64,000 nucleotides of DNA, from assembly GCF_001905465.1 (NCBI RefSeq), contig NZ_LISX01000008.1, positions 1 through 64,000 of the forward strand, given 5' to 3'. Positions within the stretch are counted from its first letter, which is position 1; every line of letters starts with the position of its first letter. A program made the position numbers and the translations under genes. The notes below the pieces were generated by a model. The model saw nothing but the letters and a program-made list of their open reading frames with translations, had not been told where the DNA came from and searched no databases. This document shows, one piece after another, positions 43,460-52,023 of this stretch. This stretch comes from Kitasatospora sp. CB01950 (GTDB taxonomy: Bacteria > Actinomycetota > Actinomycetes > Streptomycetales > Streptomycetaceae).

Positions 43460-45013
43460 CTACAGCAGGTCCTTGAACTCCTTGGGGAGCTCGAAGTCCG
43501 ACGGCCCCTTGCCCGGCGGGAGGCCGAACGCGTTGCCGTCGGCCTGGCCCGGTCCGAGGGCCTTGCGCTCGGCGGCTGCCGCCTCTTCCTGCGCGCGCTT
43601 GAGCGGGTTGCCGCTCTTGCGCTTGCCCTTGGCGACCGGGGCCTTCTTGCCGGAGCGCTTGCCGCCGCCGCCCATGCCGGGGATGCCGGGCATGCCCGGG
43701 ATTCCCTTGCCGGAGGCCATCGCGGCCATCATCTTGCGGGCGTCGAAGAACCGCTCGACCAGGCTGGAGACCTCGCCGACCTGGACGCCGGCGCCCTTGG
43801 CGATGCGCAGGCGGCGCGAGCCGTTGATGAGCTTCGGGTCGGTGCGCTCGGCCGGCGTCATCGACTTGATGATCGCGCCGACCCGGTTGACGTCCTTGTC
43901 GTCGATGTTGTTGATCTGGTCCCGGATCTGGCCCATGCCGGGCAGCATGCCGAGGAGCTTGGAGATCGAGCCCATCTTCTGGACCTGCTCCAGCTGCGAC
44001 AGGAAGTCGTCGAGCGTGAACTCCTTGCCGCCGCCCTGCAGCTTGGCGGCCATCTTCTCGGCCTCGGCCTGCGAGAAGGTCTGCTCGGCCTTCTCGATCA
44101 GGGAGAGGACGTCGCCCATGCCGAGGATGCGCGAGGCCATCCGGTCGGGGTGGAAGGCGTCGAAGTCGTCGACCTTCTCGCCGTTGGAGGCGAACATGAT
44201 CTGGCGGCCGGTGACGTGCGCGACGGAGAGCGCGGCGCCGCCGCGGGCGTCGCCGTCGAGCTTGGAGAGCACCACGCCGGTGAAGTCGACGCCTTCGAGG
44301 AAGGCCTGCGCGGTGGTGACCGCGTCCTGGCCGACCATGGCGTCGACCACGAACAGGACCTCGTCCGGGTCGACCGCGGCGCGGATGTCCGCGGCCTGCT
44401 GCATCAGTTCGGCGTCGATGCCGAGGCGGCCGGCAGTGTCGACGACGACGACGTCGTACTGCTTCTGCTTGGCGTACTCGATGGAGTCGCGGGCGACCTG
44501 CACCGGGTCGCCGACGCCGTTGCCGGGCTGCGGGCCGTAGAAGGCGACGCCCGCGCGGTCGGCGACGACCTGCAGCTGGTTGACGGCGTTGGGGCGCTGG
44601 AGGTCGCAGGCGACCAGCAGCGGGGTGTGCTTCTGGGCCTTGAGCCAGTGGCCGAGCTTTCCGGCCAGGGTGGTCTTACCAGCGCCCTGGAGACCGGCGA
44701 GCATGATCACCGTCGGGCCGGTCTTGGCGTACCGGAGGCGGCGGGTCTCGCCACCGAGGATGCCGATGAGCTCCTCGTTGACGATCTTGATGATCTGCTG
44801 GGCGGGGTTCAGCGCGCCGGAGACCTCGGAGCCGAGGGCGCGGTCCTTGACCTGCTTGATGAAGGCGCGGACCACGGGGAGCGCGACGTCCGCCTCCAGC
44901 AGGGCGATCCGGATCTCGCGCGCGGTGGCGTCGATGTCCGCCTCGCTGAGACGGCCCTTGCCCCGGAGGTTCTTGAACGTCGCTGCGAGGCGGTCGGAGA
45001 GAGTGTCGAACAC
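43460..45013 (-). CDS. ffh: Signal recognition particle protein Ffh
   Basis: A 517-aa SRP54 GTPase that binds nascent signal sequences and 4.5S RNA and docks with FtsY. NG domain: G1 LQGAGKTT, DTAGRLG, SKLDGDARGG. The methionine-rich M domain (GMLPGMGQIRDQI, KMMAAMASGKGIPGMPGIPGMG) follows, with a basic tail. The GTG at 45013 starts MFDTLSDRLAATFKNL; longer frames have no similarity. Confidence 0.97.
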   Translation of the reverse strand: MFDTLSDRLAATFKNLRGKGRLSEADIDATAREIRIALLEADVALPVVRAFIKQVKDRALGSEVSGALNPAQQIIKIVNEELIGILGGETRRLRYAKTGPTVIMLAGLQGAGKTTLAGKLGHWLKAQKHTPLLVACDLQRPNAVNQLQVVADRAGVAFYGPQPGNGVGDPVQVARDSIEYAKQKQYDVVVVDTAGRLGIDAELMQQAADIRAAVDPDEVLFVVDAMVGQDAVTTAQAFLEGVDFTGVVLSKLDGDARGGAALSVAHVTGRQIMFASNGEKVDDFDAFHPDRMASRILGMGDVLSLIEKAEQTFSQAEAEKMAAKLQGGGKEFTLDDFLSQLEQVQKMGSISKLLGMLPGMGQIRDQINNIDDKDVNRVGAIIKSMTPAERTDPKLINGSRRLRIAKGAGVQVGEVSSLVERFFDARKMMAAMASGKGIPGMPGIPGMGGGGKRSGKKAPVAKGKRKSGNPLKRAQEEAAAAERKALGPGQADGNAFGLPPGKGPSDFELPKEFKDLL

Positions 45014-45113
45014 GTCGGTCGCGGGTCCCTTGCGGCATCGAGTACGGGTACTGTCGTCGCCCCCAAGGGTAGCCGTACGCCCGGTGGGCGGTCTGCGCCC
45101 CTGCGTGAACGCG

Positions 45114-47501
45114 CTACCGGCCGGTCTCCAGGGCGTCCTGAACGGCCCTCGCCACCTGCCGCGCACGGGCCGGCGGCAGCGGTCGGCCGTCCTCGGTGGT
45201 CAGGTAGAACGCGTCCACGGCCTCCGCTCCGAGGGTGGAGACGTGCGCGGTGCGGACCCGTACGCCCGCGGTGTCCAGGGCGCGGCCGATCCGGTGCAGC
45301 AGGCCGGGGGCGTCGTGGGCGCGCACCTCCAGCACGGTCGCCGAGCGGGACGCGGTGTCGGGGGCGACGGTGACCAGCGGCGGCGGGGTGCGGATGCCGG
45401 GTCGGAGCGGGGCGGCGGCGTCGCGTTCGGCGAGTCGGCGGGCGACGTCCAGCGAGCCGTCCAGGGCGCGCCGCAGGTCGGACCGGAGCCGCGCCGCCTC
45501 GGGGACGTCGCCGTACTGGGCGGCGACCGTCCAGTCGATCAGCAGGACGGGACCGGCGCCGACCGGGTCGAGTGCGCGCAGCACGGCCTTGCGGACGGCG
45601 AGCCGGTGCACGGCCAGCAGGCCCGCCACGGTGCCGAGCAGGCCGGGGCGGTCGGGGACGGCGAGGGTCAGTTCGACGCCGACGGCCTCGGCGCCGTCGG
45701 CGGGTTCGGCCTGCGCGCGCAGGGCCAGCACGGGGGCGCCGGTGCGGGCGGCCTCGACGACGAGGCGCTCCTGCTCGATGGTGGGGGCGCCGGCGGTCGG
45801 CGGGCGCGAGCCGGCCAGCCGGGCGGCGGTGCGGGCGACCAGCTGGTCGACCAGGGTGGCCCGCCAGGCGGACCAGGCGGCGGGTCCGGTGGCGGTGGCG
45901 TCGGCCTCGGTGAGCGCGTGCAGCAGCTCCAGGTGGGTGCGGTCGCCGACGGCCCCGGCGATCAGGTCGGCGGTGGCCGGGTCGTCGGGGTCGCGGCGGG
46001 TGGCGGTGTCCACCAGCGTCAGGTGGTGGCGCACCAGCAGCGCCAGGGTGTCGCTGTCCGGCTTGTCGAAGCCCATCCGGACGGCCAGTTCGCGGACCAT
46101 CGCCTCGCCGGTCTCGGAGTGGTCGCCGGGCCGGCCCTTGCCGAGGTCGTGCAGCAGCGCGGCGACCAGCAGCAGGTCGGGGCGGGAGGTGCGGCGGGTG
46201 AGTGCGGCGGCGCGCACCGCGGTCTCGATCAGGTGCCGGTCGACGGTCCAGCGGTGCACGGCGTTGCGCTGCGGGCGGCAGCGGACCGACTCCCAGTCGG
46301 GCAGCAGCCGGACGATCAGCCCTTCGGCGTCCAGCGCCTCCCACACCGGCAGGCAGGCCTCGCCGGCGCCGAGCAGGGTGACCAGCAGGTGGCGGGCCTC
46401 GTCGGGCCAGGGCACCGGCAGCGGTCCGGTCTCGGCGGCCAGCCGGCGGACGGTGGCGTGCGCGACGGGCAGTCCGGCCTGGGCGGCCGCGGCGGCGGCG
46501 CGCAGCGGCAGCACCGGGTCGGCGGCCGGCCGGGCGGCCCGGGCGAGCACCGCCTCGCCGTCCTGCTCGACCACGCCCTCGGCGAGCGGTCGGCGTTCGA
46601 CCGGCGCGGACCGGCGGGCGCCGCGGAACGGGAGGCCGAGCCGGGCCGGTCGGCGGGCGGCGAGGACGCGTTCGACGGCCCGCCAGGTGACGTCGGAGGC
46701 GTACGCGACGGTGCGGGCGGCCCGGTAGACCTGCCGCAGCAGGGTGTCGGCGTCGGGCAGGCCGAGCCGGGCGGCGACCTGGTCCTGGTCCTGCAGGGCG
46801 AGTCGTTCGGTGGCCCGGCCGCAGGTCAGGTGCAGGGCGTCGCGGACGTCGGCGAGGGTGCGGGCGGCGGCGTCCAGGCCGTCGCGGGGGGCGTCGGCGA
46901 GCCAGCTGGCCGCGACGGCGTCGAGTGCGACCAGGTCGCGCAGGCCGCCGCGGGCCTCCTTCAGGTCTGGTTCCAGCAGGAAGGACGCCTCGCCGTGGCG
47001 TTCGGCCCGGGCCCGGACGAGGGCGTGCAGGTCGGGCAGCCGGACGGGGGCGGCGGCGCGCCAGTCGGCGAGCACCCGGGTGCGCAGCGCGGCGGTGAGC
47101 CGTGCGTCGCCGGCCAGGTGGCGGGCGTCCAGCAGGCCGAGGCCGGCCTTGAGGTCGGCGGCGGCGACCTTGCGGGCCCCGTCGGGGGTGCGGACGGCGT
47201 GGTCGAGGGCGATGCCGCTGTCCCAGACGGGGTACCAGATCCGTTCGGCGAGCCCGGCCGGGAGCGGGCCGTCGTGCAGCAGCAGCACGTCGAGGTCGCT
47301 GCGCGGGGAGAGTTCGCCGCGGCCGTAGCCGCCGACGGCGACCAGCGCGGTGCCGGGGGGCGCGCCGGCCGCCCGGTACAGGTCGGTCAGCCAGTCGTCG
47401 GTGAGCCGGGCCAGCGCGGTGCGCCGTTCGCGTCCGGTGCGGGCGGGGTCGGCCAGCAGCCGGGCGCGTTCGGCGGGTCCGCCGCGGTCGGTGCTCGTCA
47501 C
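45114..47501 (-). CDS. glnD: PII uridylyl/adenylyltransferase GlnD
   Basis: A 795-aa bifunctional sensor that modifies GlnK. Nucleotidyltransferase motif GGYGRGELSPRSDLDVLLL at about residues 57-75; HD phosphohydrolase motif LLHDLGKGRPGDHS; two C-terminal ACT domains (VELTLAVPDRPGLLGTVAG and VRAHDAPGLLHRIGRAL). In actinomycetes GlnD adenylylates GlnK at Tyr51. The GTG at 47501 has GGGAGC upstream. It is 19 bp after glnK, in the operon amtB-glnK-glnD. Confidence 0.96.
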   Translation of the reverse strand: MTSTDRGGPAERARLLADPARTGRERRTALARLTDDWLTDLYRAAGAPPGTALVAVGGYGRGELSPRSDLDVLLLHDGPLPAGLAERIWYPVWDSGIALDHAVRTPDGARKVAAADLKAGLGLLDARHLAGDARLTAALRTRVLADWRAAAPVRLPDLHALVRARAERHGEASFLLEPDLKEARGGLRDLVALDAVAASWLADAPRDGLDAAARTLADVRDALHLTCGRATERLALQDQDQVAARLGLPDADTLLRQVYRAARTVAYASDVTWRAVERVLAARRPARLGLPFRGARRSAPVERRPLAEGVVEQDGEAVLARAARPAADPVLPLRAAAAAAQAGLPVAHATVRRLAAETGPLPVPWPDEARHLLVTLLGAGEACLPVWEALDAEGLIVRLLPDWESVRCRPQRNAVHRWTVDRHLIETAVRAAALTRRTSRPDLLLVAALLHDLGKGRPGDHSETGEAMVRELAVRMGFDKPDSDTLALLVRHHLTLVDTATRRDPDDPATADLIAGAVGDRTHLELLHALTEADATATGPAAWSAWRATLVDQLVARTAARLAGSRPPTAGAPTIEQERLVVEAARTGAPVLALRAQAEPADGAEAVGVELTLAVPDRPGLLGTVAGLLAVHRLAVRKAVLRALDPVGAGPVLLIDWTVAAQYGDVPEAARLRSDLRRALDGSLDVARRLAERDAAAPLRPGIRTPPPLVTVAPDTASRSATVLEVRAHDAPGLLHRIGRALDTAGVRVRTAHVSTLGAEAVDAFYLTTEDGRPLPPARARQVARAVQDALETGR

Positions 47502-47520
47502 GGCTGCTCCCGGGTCGGGG

Positions 47521-47859
47521 TCAGAGGGCGTCGGGGCCGCGTTCGCCGGTGCGGACCCGCACGGCGGTCTCCACCGGGACGGACCACACCTTGCCGTCGC
47601 CGATCTTCCCGGTCCGGGCGGCCCGGACCACCACGTCGATCACCTGCTCGGCGTCCTCGTCCTCGACCAGTATTTCCACCCGGGCCTTGGGCACCAGGTC
47701 GATGGTGTACTCGGCGCCCCGGTAGACCTCGGTGTGGCCGCGCTGCCGGCCGTACCCGCTGGCCTCGGTGACGGTCAGGCCGTGCACCCCGAACGCCTGC
47801 AGGGCCTCCTTGACCTCGTCCAGGCGGTGCGGCTTGATGACGGCGGTGATGAGCTTCAT
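47521..47859 (-). CDS. glnK: PII nitrogen regulatory protein GlnK
   Basis: The 112-aa length is standard. It carries the T-loop YRGAEYTIDLVPKARVEI with Tyr51 as modification site, and the B-loop TGKIGDGKVWS binding ATP/2-oxoglutarate. The ATG at 47859 overlaps the amtB stop (ATGA). It gates AmtB and relays nitrogen status. Confidence 0.97.
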   Translation of the reverse strand: MKLITAVIKPHRLDEVKEALQAFGVHGLTVTEASGYGRQRGHTEVYRGAEYTIDLVPKARVEILVEDEDAEQVIDVVVRAARTGKIGDGKVWSVPVETAVRVRTGERGPDAL

Positions 47860-49172
47860 CGGGCGTCGACCTCGGTCTTCTCGGTGATCGCGAACGTGGG
47901 AGCGGTGCGGGCCTGGCCGGCTCCGGCGGCGGTGAAGTCGTAGGCGGACTCGGCGTGTTCGGCCTGGTCGATGCCGGACAGTTCGACGTCCTCGGTGACC
48001 CGGAAGCCGATCGTGCGCTGGATCGCGGTGCCCAGCAGCCAGGAGAGCACGAACGAGTACACCAGCACGACGGCCACGCCGAGCGCCTGCTTGCCGAGCT
48101 GTCCGAGACCGCCGCCGTAGAACAGGCCGGCCGCGCTCTGTCCGACGTGGCCGGTGGCGAACAGGCCGATCAGCAGCGAGCCGATCACGCCGCCGACCAG
48201 GTGGACGCCCACCACGTCGAGCGAATCGTCAAGGCCGAAGCGGTACTTGAGGCTGATCGCGGCGGCGCACACCGCGCCCGCGAGCAGGCCGACGGCGACC
48301 GCGCCGAGCGGCGACACCGAGCCGCACGCGGGGGTGATGGCGACCAGCCCGGCGACCGCGCCGGACGCCGCGCCGAGGGTGGTGAACGCGCCGTGCCGCA
48401 GCCGCTCGTACGCCAGCCAGCCGAGCATCGCGGCGGCGGTGGCGACCTGGGTGTTCAGGAACGCCATGCCCGCGATGCCGTTCGCGGCCAGCGCCGAGCC
48501 CGCGTTGAAGCCGAACCAGCCGAACCACAGCAGGCCGGAGCCGAGCATCACCAGCGGCAGGCTGTGCGGGCGCATCGGGTCCTTGCGGAAGCCGATCCGC
48601 GGGCCCAGCACCAGCGCCAGGGCCAGGCCCGCCGCACCGGCGTTGATGTGCACGGCGGTACCGCCGGCGAAGTCGATCACGCCGTTGCGGTCGCCGAGCC
48701 AGCCGCCGTGGCCGCCGTCGAAGAAGAACACCCAGTGCGCGACCGGGAAGTACACGATCGTCGCCCAGAGCGCCACGAACAGGCACCAGGACGCGAACCG
48801 CGCCCGGTCCGCGATCGCGCCGCTGATCAGCGCCGGGGTGATGATCGCGAACATCAGCTGGAACACGGCGAACGCGGTGACCGGGATGCTGCCGGTGAGC
48901 GCGTTCAGGTCGATGCCGCGCAGGCCGACGAAGTCCAGGTTCCCGATCAGCCCGGCGCCGGCGTCCGGCCCGAAGGCCAGCGAGTACCCGTAGAGCACCC
49001 AGAGCACGCTGACGATCGCGAGCGAGACGAAGCTCATGGCGAGCATGTTGAGGGTGCTGCGGACCCTGACCATGCCCCCGTAGAAGAAGGCCAGGCCCGG
49101 GGTCATCACCATGACCAGGGCCGCACTGATGAGCACGAATGCGGTGTCGCCCGCGCTGAAGCCGTCCGGCAT
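47856..49172 (-). CDS. amtB: Ammonium transporter
   Basis: A 438-aa Amt channel with eleven predicted helices. The first helix carries MTPGLAFFYGGMVR; the twin histidines are in GGTAVHINAGAAG and VVGVHLVGGVIG. A cytoplasmic tail follows. The ATG at 49172 has GGAGGAGA upstream. It is first gene of amtB-glnK-glnD and has a GlnR box about 90 bp upstream. Confidence 0.97.
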   Translation of the reverse strand: MPDGFSAGDTAFVLISAALVMVMTPGLAFFYGGMVRVRSTLNMLAMSFVSLAIVSVLWVLYGYSLAFGPDAGAGLIGNLDFVGLRGIDLNALTGSIPVTAFAVFQLMFAIITPALISGAIADRARFASWCLFVALWATIVYFPVAHWVFFFDGGHGGWLGDRNGVIDFAGGTAVHINAGAAGLALALVLGPRIGFRKDPMRPHSLPLVMLGSGLLWFGWFGFNAGSALAANGIAGMAFLNTQVATAAAMLGWLAYERLRHGAFTTLGAASGAVAGLVAITPACGSVSPLGAVAVGLLAGAVCAAAISLKYRFGLDDSLDVVGVHLVGGVIGSLLIGLFATGHVGQSAAGLFYGGGLGQLGKQALGVAVVLVYSFVLSWLLGTAIQRTIGFRVTEDVELSGIDQAEHAESAYDFTAAGAGQARTAPTFAITEKTEVDAR

Positions 49173-49201
49173 CGGCGTCTCCTCCGAAGTGGAAGCCGCT
49201 C

Positions 49202-49231
49202 CATGCCGGGACGGGTGACCGTCCCGGCATG
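49202..49231 (-). promoter_or_regulatory. Perfect 13-bp hairpin in the amtB leader
   Basis: CATGCCGGGACGG (49202-49214) pairs with CCGTCCCGGCATG (49219-49231) around a GTGA loop, between the GlnR box and the amtB ribosome binding site. It may be an attenuator or stabiliser of the leader. Confidence 0.5.
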
Positions 49232-49261
49232 TCGGCGTTGGGAGGAGCGTGCCGAAGGCGG

Positions 49262-49299
49262 GTTTCCGCCGATGCGGCTCGGTGTTTCACTGCGGTGAC
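49262..49299 (-). promoter_or_regulatory. GlnR binding site upstream of amtB
   Basis: On the minus strand: GTCAC-n6-GAAAC-n6-CCGCA-n6-GAAAC. Three of the four half-sites match the Streptomyces GlnR consensus gTnAc-n6-GaAAc-n6-GtnAc-n6-GAAAc exactly with the right spacing. GlnR activates amtB-glnK-glnD under nitrogen limitation. Confidence 0.8.
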
Positions 49300-49335
49300 G
49301 TGGTCGACGCGCTCGTTACGGGCGCGTGAACCACG

Positions 49336-49386
49336 AGGGCCTGTCTTCAAACCCGCGGGGCAGGCGGGGGTTCGAAGACAGGCCCT
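49336..49386 (-). terminator. nsdA terminator
   Basis: AGGGCCTGTCTTC-a-AACCC (49336-49354) pairs with GGGTT-c-GAAGACAGGCCCT (49368-49386). One mismatch in 19. It begins 9 bp past the nsdA stop. Confidence 0.8.
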
Positions 49387-49394
49387 GGGGCCGA

Positions 49395-50849
49395 TCAGAC
49401 CACCGAGACGAACTCCGGGATGTCCTGGACCACCCGCTCGGCGAGCCGGTCCACCGCGGACACGCCGCGGAAGTCCCGGGTGGCGGCCTCGGAGGTCTTG
49501 CGGACCCGGGTGTTCAGCCGCTCGGAGCGCACCTTGCGGGCGATGTCCACCGCCGCCTCGCAGTACTCCGCGGCGTCCTCCGGCTCGCGCTGCAGCAGCC
49601 GCACCGAGGCCATGCCGACCAGGTTGAACGCGTAGGTGCGGACGTGGTCGCCGTCCTCGCGGAACATGTCGACGGCCTTGGTGATCATCGGCTCGGCGGA
49701 CTTGGCCATCGCGACGCCGCGGTCCGAGGTGTATGCGAGGTCCCGGTAGGAGTGGCCGTTCTCCGCGTTGAGCTCGGCCTCCGAGAAGAACCGCAGCCAA
49801 TTCGGCGCCTCGTCACCGGTGTTGATGTCGCTGAAGGTGTCCTCGGAGAGTCGGATCGCCCGGGCGCAGCGGTTGACCTCGCCGATGGTGGCGTACGCGC
49901 GGGCCTCCATCGCGTACAGCAGCGACTGCTGGCGGGTGCTCGCGGTGTCCCGGCTGCCGTACTGGGCCAGGTGGATCAGCTCCAGCGCGTCCTCGCCGCG
50001 GTTCAGGTGGATCATCTGCCGGCACATGTCGGTCAGCACGTGCGCGCCGAACGGCCGGTCCCCGGCCTCCTTGGCGGCGTGCAGCGACAGCACGTAGTAC
50101 TTCTGCGCGCTCGGGTGCATGCCCACGTCGTACGACATGAAGCCCGCCAGGTGGGCGAGTTCGGCGGTGAGCCGGAACAGCCGCTTGGTGATGCCCTCGG
50201 GGTACGTCTCCTGCAGCAGGTCGGTGACCTCGTGGAGCTGGCCCACCACGGCCTTGCGGCGCAGGCCGCCGCCGTTCTGGGCGTCCCACTTCCGGAACAT
50301 CTCGGTGGTCTGCTCCAGCAACTGCATCTCCGGCTCGGACAGTCGGCCGGAGAACTGGTCGCCGCCGTTGGCCGCCGCCAGGATCGGCGTCGGCTCGCCG
50401 TTCGGGCCCGGCGTCAACCAGCGCTGCATCGGCTCGATCAGCGCCGCGCCGGCCGTCAGAGCCAGCGAAGTGCCCAGGAAGCCGCGGCGGTTGAGCATCA
50501 GGTCGCTGCGCGAGTACTCGCTGATCGCCTGCACCGTCTGCTGCGGGCTCCACGGCAGGTCCACCCCGCCGCCGACCGTCGTCACCGGGATCGCGGCGCG
50601 CAGGCCGAGGTCCTCGATCGACACCACCGAGCCGAAACGCTCGGAGAACAGCTCCGACATGATCTTCGGAATCGGCTCGCGCGGCTGCTCCCCGTCCAGC
50701 CATCGGCGCACCCGTGAGGTGTCCGTGGAGACGTGGTGCGCGCCGATCTGCCGCGCTCTCCGGTTCACCTGGCGGGCCAGTTCGCCCTTGGACCAGCCAC
50801 TCCGCGCGAACCAGGAGCCCAGCTTCTCGTTCGGCTGCTTCTCACCCAT
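49395..50849 (-). CDS. nsdA: NsdA-type regulator of sporulation and antibiotic production
   Basis: A 484-aa protein. The N-terminal HTH-like block is NEKLGSWFARSGWSKGELAR and the conserved HVSTDTSRVRRWLDGEQPRE; the remainder is TPR-like helices with AQKYYVLSLHAAKEAGD and LRRKAVVGQLHEVTDLLQET. S. coelicolor NsdA (about 500 aa) represses sporulation and antibiotic synthesis. The ATG at 50849 places EKQPNEKLGSWF as in that protein; an in-frame ATG at 50906 would add 19 residues. It sits between amtB and the prim-pol gene as in S. coelicolor. Confidence 0.9.
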   Translation of the reverse strand: MGEKQPNEKLGSWFARSGWSKGELARQVNRRARQIGAHHVSTDTSRVRRWLDGEQPREPIPKIMSELFSERFGSVVSIEDLGLRAAIPVTTVGGGVDLPWSPQQTVQAISEYSRSDLMLNRRGFLGTSLALTAGAALIEPMQRWLTPGPNGEPTPILAAANGGDQFSGRLSEPEMQLLEQTTEMFRKWDAQNGGGLRRKAVVGQLHEVTDLLQETYPEGITKRLFRLTAELAHLAGFMSYDVGMHPSAQKYYVLSLHAAKEAGDRPFGAHVLTDMCRQMIHLNRGEDALELIHLAQYGSRDTASTRQQSLLYAMEARAYATIGEVNRCARAIRLSEDTFSDINTGDEAPNWLRFFSEAELNAENGHSYRDLAYTSDRGVAMAKSAEPMITKAVDMFREDGDHVRTYAFNLVGMASVRLLQREPEDAAEYCEAAVDIARKVRSERLNTRVRKTSEAATRDFRGVSAVDRLAERVVQDIPEFVSVV

Positions 50850-50892
50850 GGGACCGTCCCCATCCCGCCCCGACAGGGGCTCCCGCTCGCCT

Positions 50893-51064
50893 TGACGACT
50901 CGTCATTTCGCCGACCGCTGTGACCGGTCTGCTGCATTCCGTATCCAGAACGTAGCGCCCCTCCGCCATCCGAGGGAGCAACGTCGGGGAAACGCCACCT
51001 TTCGCCACCCCCACGAGTGAACTACCGGGCGCGGAGCCGCGATTCACTATGTGACAGCTCGTCA
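50893..51064. promoter_or_regulatory. Two TGAC-N5-GTCA dyads upstream of nsdA
   Basis: TGAC-GACTC-GTCA (50893-50905) is a perfect 13-bp inverted repeat; TGAC-AGCTC-GTCA (51052-51064) shares the half sites and the central CTC. They lie in the 433-bp nsdA/prim-pol divergent spacer, which has no other gene. Possible operators; the regulator is unknown. Confidence 0.35.
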
Positions 51065-51282
51065 TGACCCCGGCACATGCCCGGATTCCGATGGAGGCAC
51101 GCGTGCGGCAACGACGATCCGGCATCCGAAGCGCCGGTGCAAGGCACCTGCTCGCCCGGGCCGCTCGAATCGGTGTGCGCCGGTCCACGCGCGCCTCCGG
51201 CGCACCACGCACCACGCGCCCACCAAGCGACGCACCGCCACCGTCCCGTAACCACCCGGAACCGGAACCTGTTGGGGGAGGC

Positions 51283-51948
51283 ATGGACAAGCTGCTCGGC
51301 ACCCTGCGACTCGCGCCCCTGGCCGGCCGCCGCCGCACCCGGCCCACCGCGCTCCGCACCGCCGGCGAGTACTCCGAGCGCTGGGGCTGGACGCTCGCCG
51401 CCGGCAGCCCGCCGTCGCACGCCTCGCTCCGCTGCGACTGCGCCGTCCCGCTCTGCGCCGCGCCCAACCTGCACCACCGGGTCGGCCCGCTCATCGCGCC
51501 GGGGGCCGGCGCGGCCGAGCTCGCCGCGAGCTGCCCCGCGGGCGCGCCGGTGCTGCTGCCCACCGGCCACCAGTTCGACCTGCTGGACGTGCCGGCCCGG
51601 CCCGGCCTGCAGGCCCTGGTCCGGCTCGAACGGATGGGCACCCAGGTCGGTCCCGTCCTCGCCTCCCCCACCGGCCGCCTGCTCTTCTTCGTCGCCCCGC
51701 GCACCGCCGAGCGCCTGCCCGACCTGCTCTACCGCATGGGCTGGGACGACGCCTCCCTCGACCTCGGCTGCCACGGCCTCGGCTCCTACCTGGCCGCCCC
51801 GCCCGTCCCGCTCGGCCCGCTCGGCCCGATGCGCTGGCTCCGCCGCCCCACCCCCGACACCCGTCCCCCGGAGGCCCGCCTCCTCCTGGGCACGCTGGCG
51901 TACGCCTGCCACCGCACCCGCGACCGCGAGACCTCGCTGGCCGGTTGA
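51283..51948 (+). CDS. Bifunctional DNA primase/polymerase (prim-pol) N-terminal domain protein
   Basis: A 221-aa protein with a RWGWTLAAG N-terminus, a cysteine cluster CDCAVPLC in the region of the prim-pol zinc-binding insertion, and the FDLLDVPARPGL segment. This family is conserved next to ftsY in streptomycetes; catalytic activity is doubtful because the aspartate pair is incomplete. The ATG at 51283 has GGGGGAG two bases upstream. It shares a segment with the protein at 4447-4896. Confidence 0.8.
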   Translation: MDKLLGTLRLAPLAGRRRTRPTALRTAGEYSERWGWTLAAGSPPSHASLRCDCAVPLCAAPNLHHRVGPLIAPGAGAAELAASCPAGAPVLLPTGHQFDLLDVPARPGLQALVRLERMGTQVGPVLASPTGRLLFFVAPRTAERLPDLLYRMGWDDASLDLGCHGLGSYLAAPPVPLGPLGPMRWLRRPTPDTRPPEARLLLGTLAYACHRTRDRETSLAG

Positions 51949-51961
51949 CGGGCCGCACATA

Positions 51962-52012
51962 CGGCAAGGTCCGTCCCAGGAGAGAACGTCTCTCCTCGAA
52001 CGGACCTTGCCG
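51962..52012. terminator. Bidirectional terminator (prim-pol / ftsY)
   Basis: CGGCAAGGTCCGT (51962-51974) pairs with ACGGACCTTGCCG (52000-52012), and inner AGGAGAG with CTCTCCT. It lies between convergent genes. Confidence 0.85.
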
Positions 52013-52023
52013 ACGGGTGTCCG

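Noticed and set aside
44580..47771. Open plus-strand frame of 1063 codons opposite ffh and glnD
   Set aside because: Shadow of two conserved genes, no family similarity.
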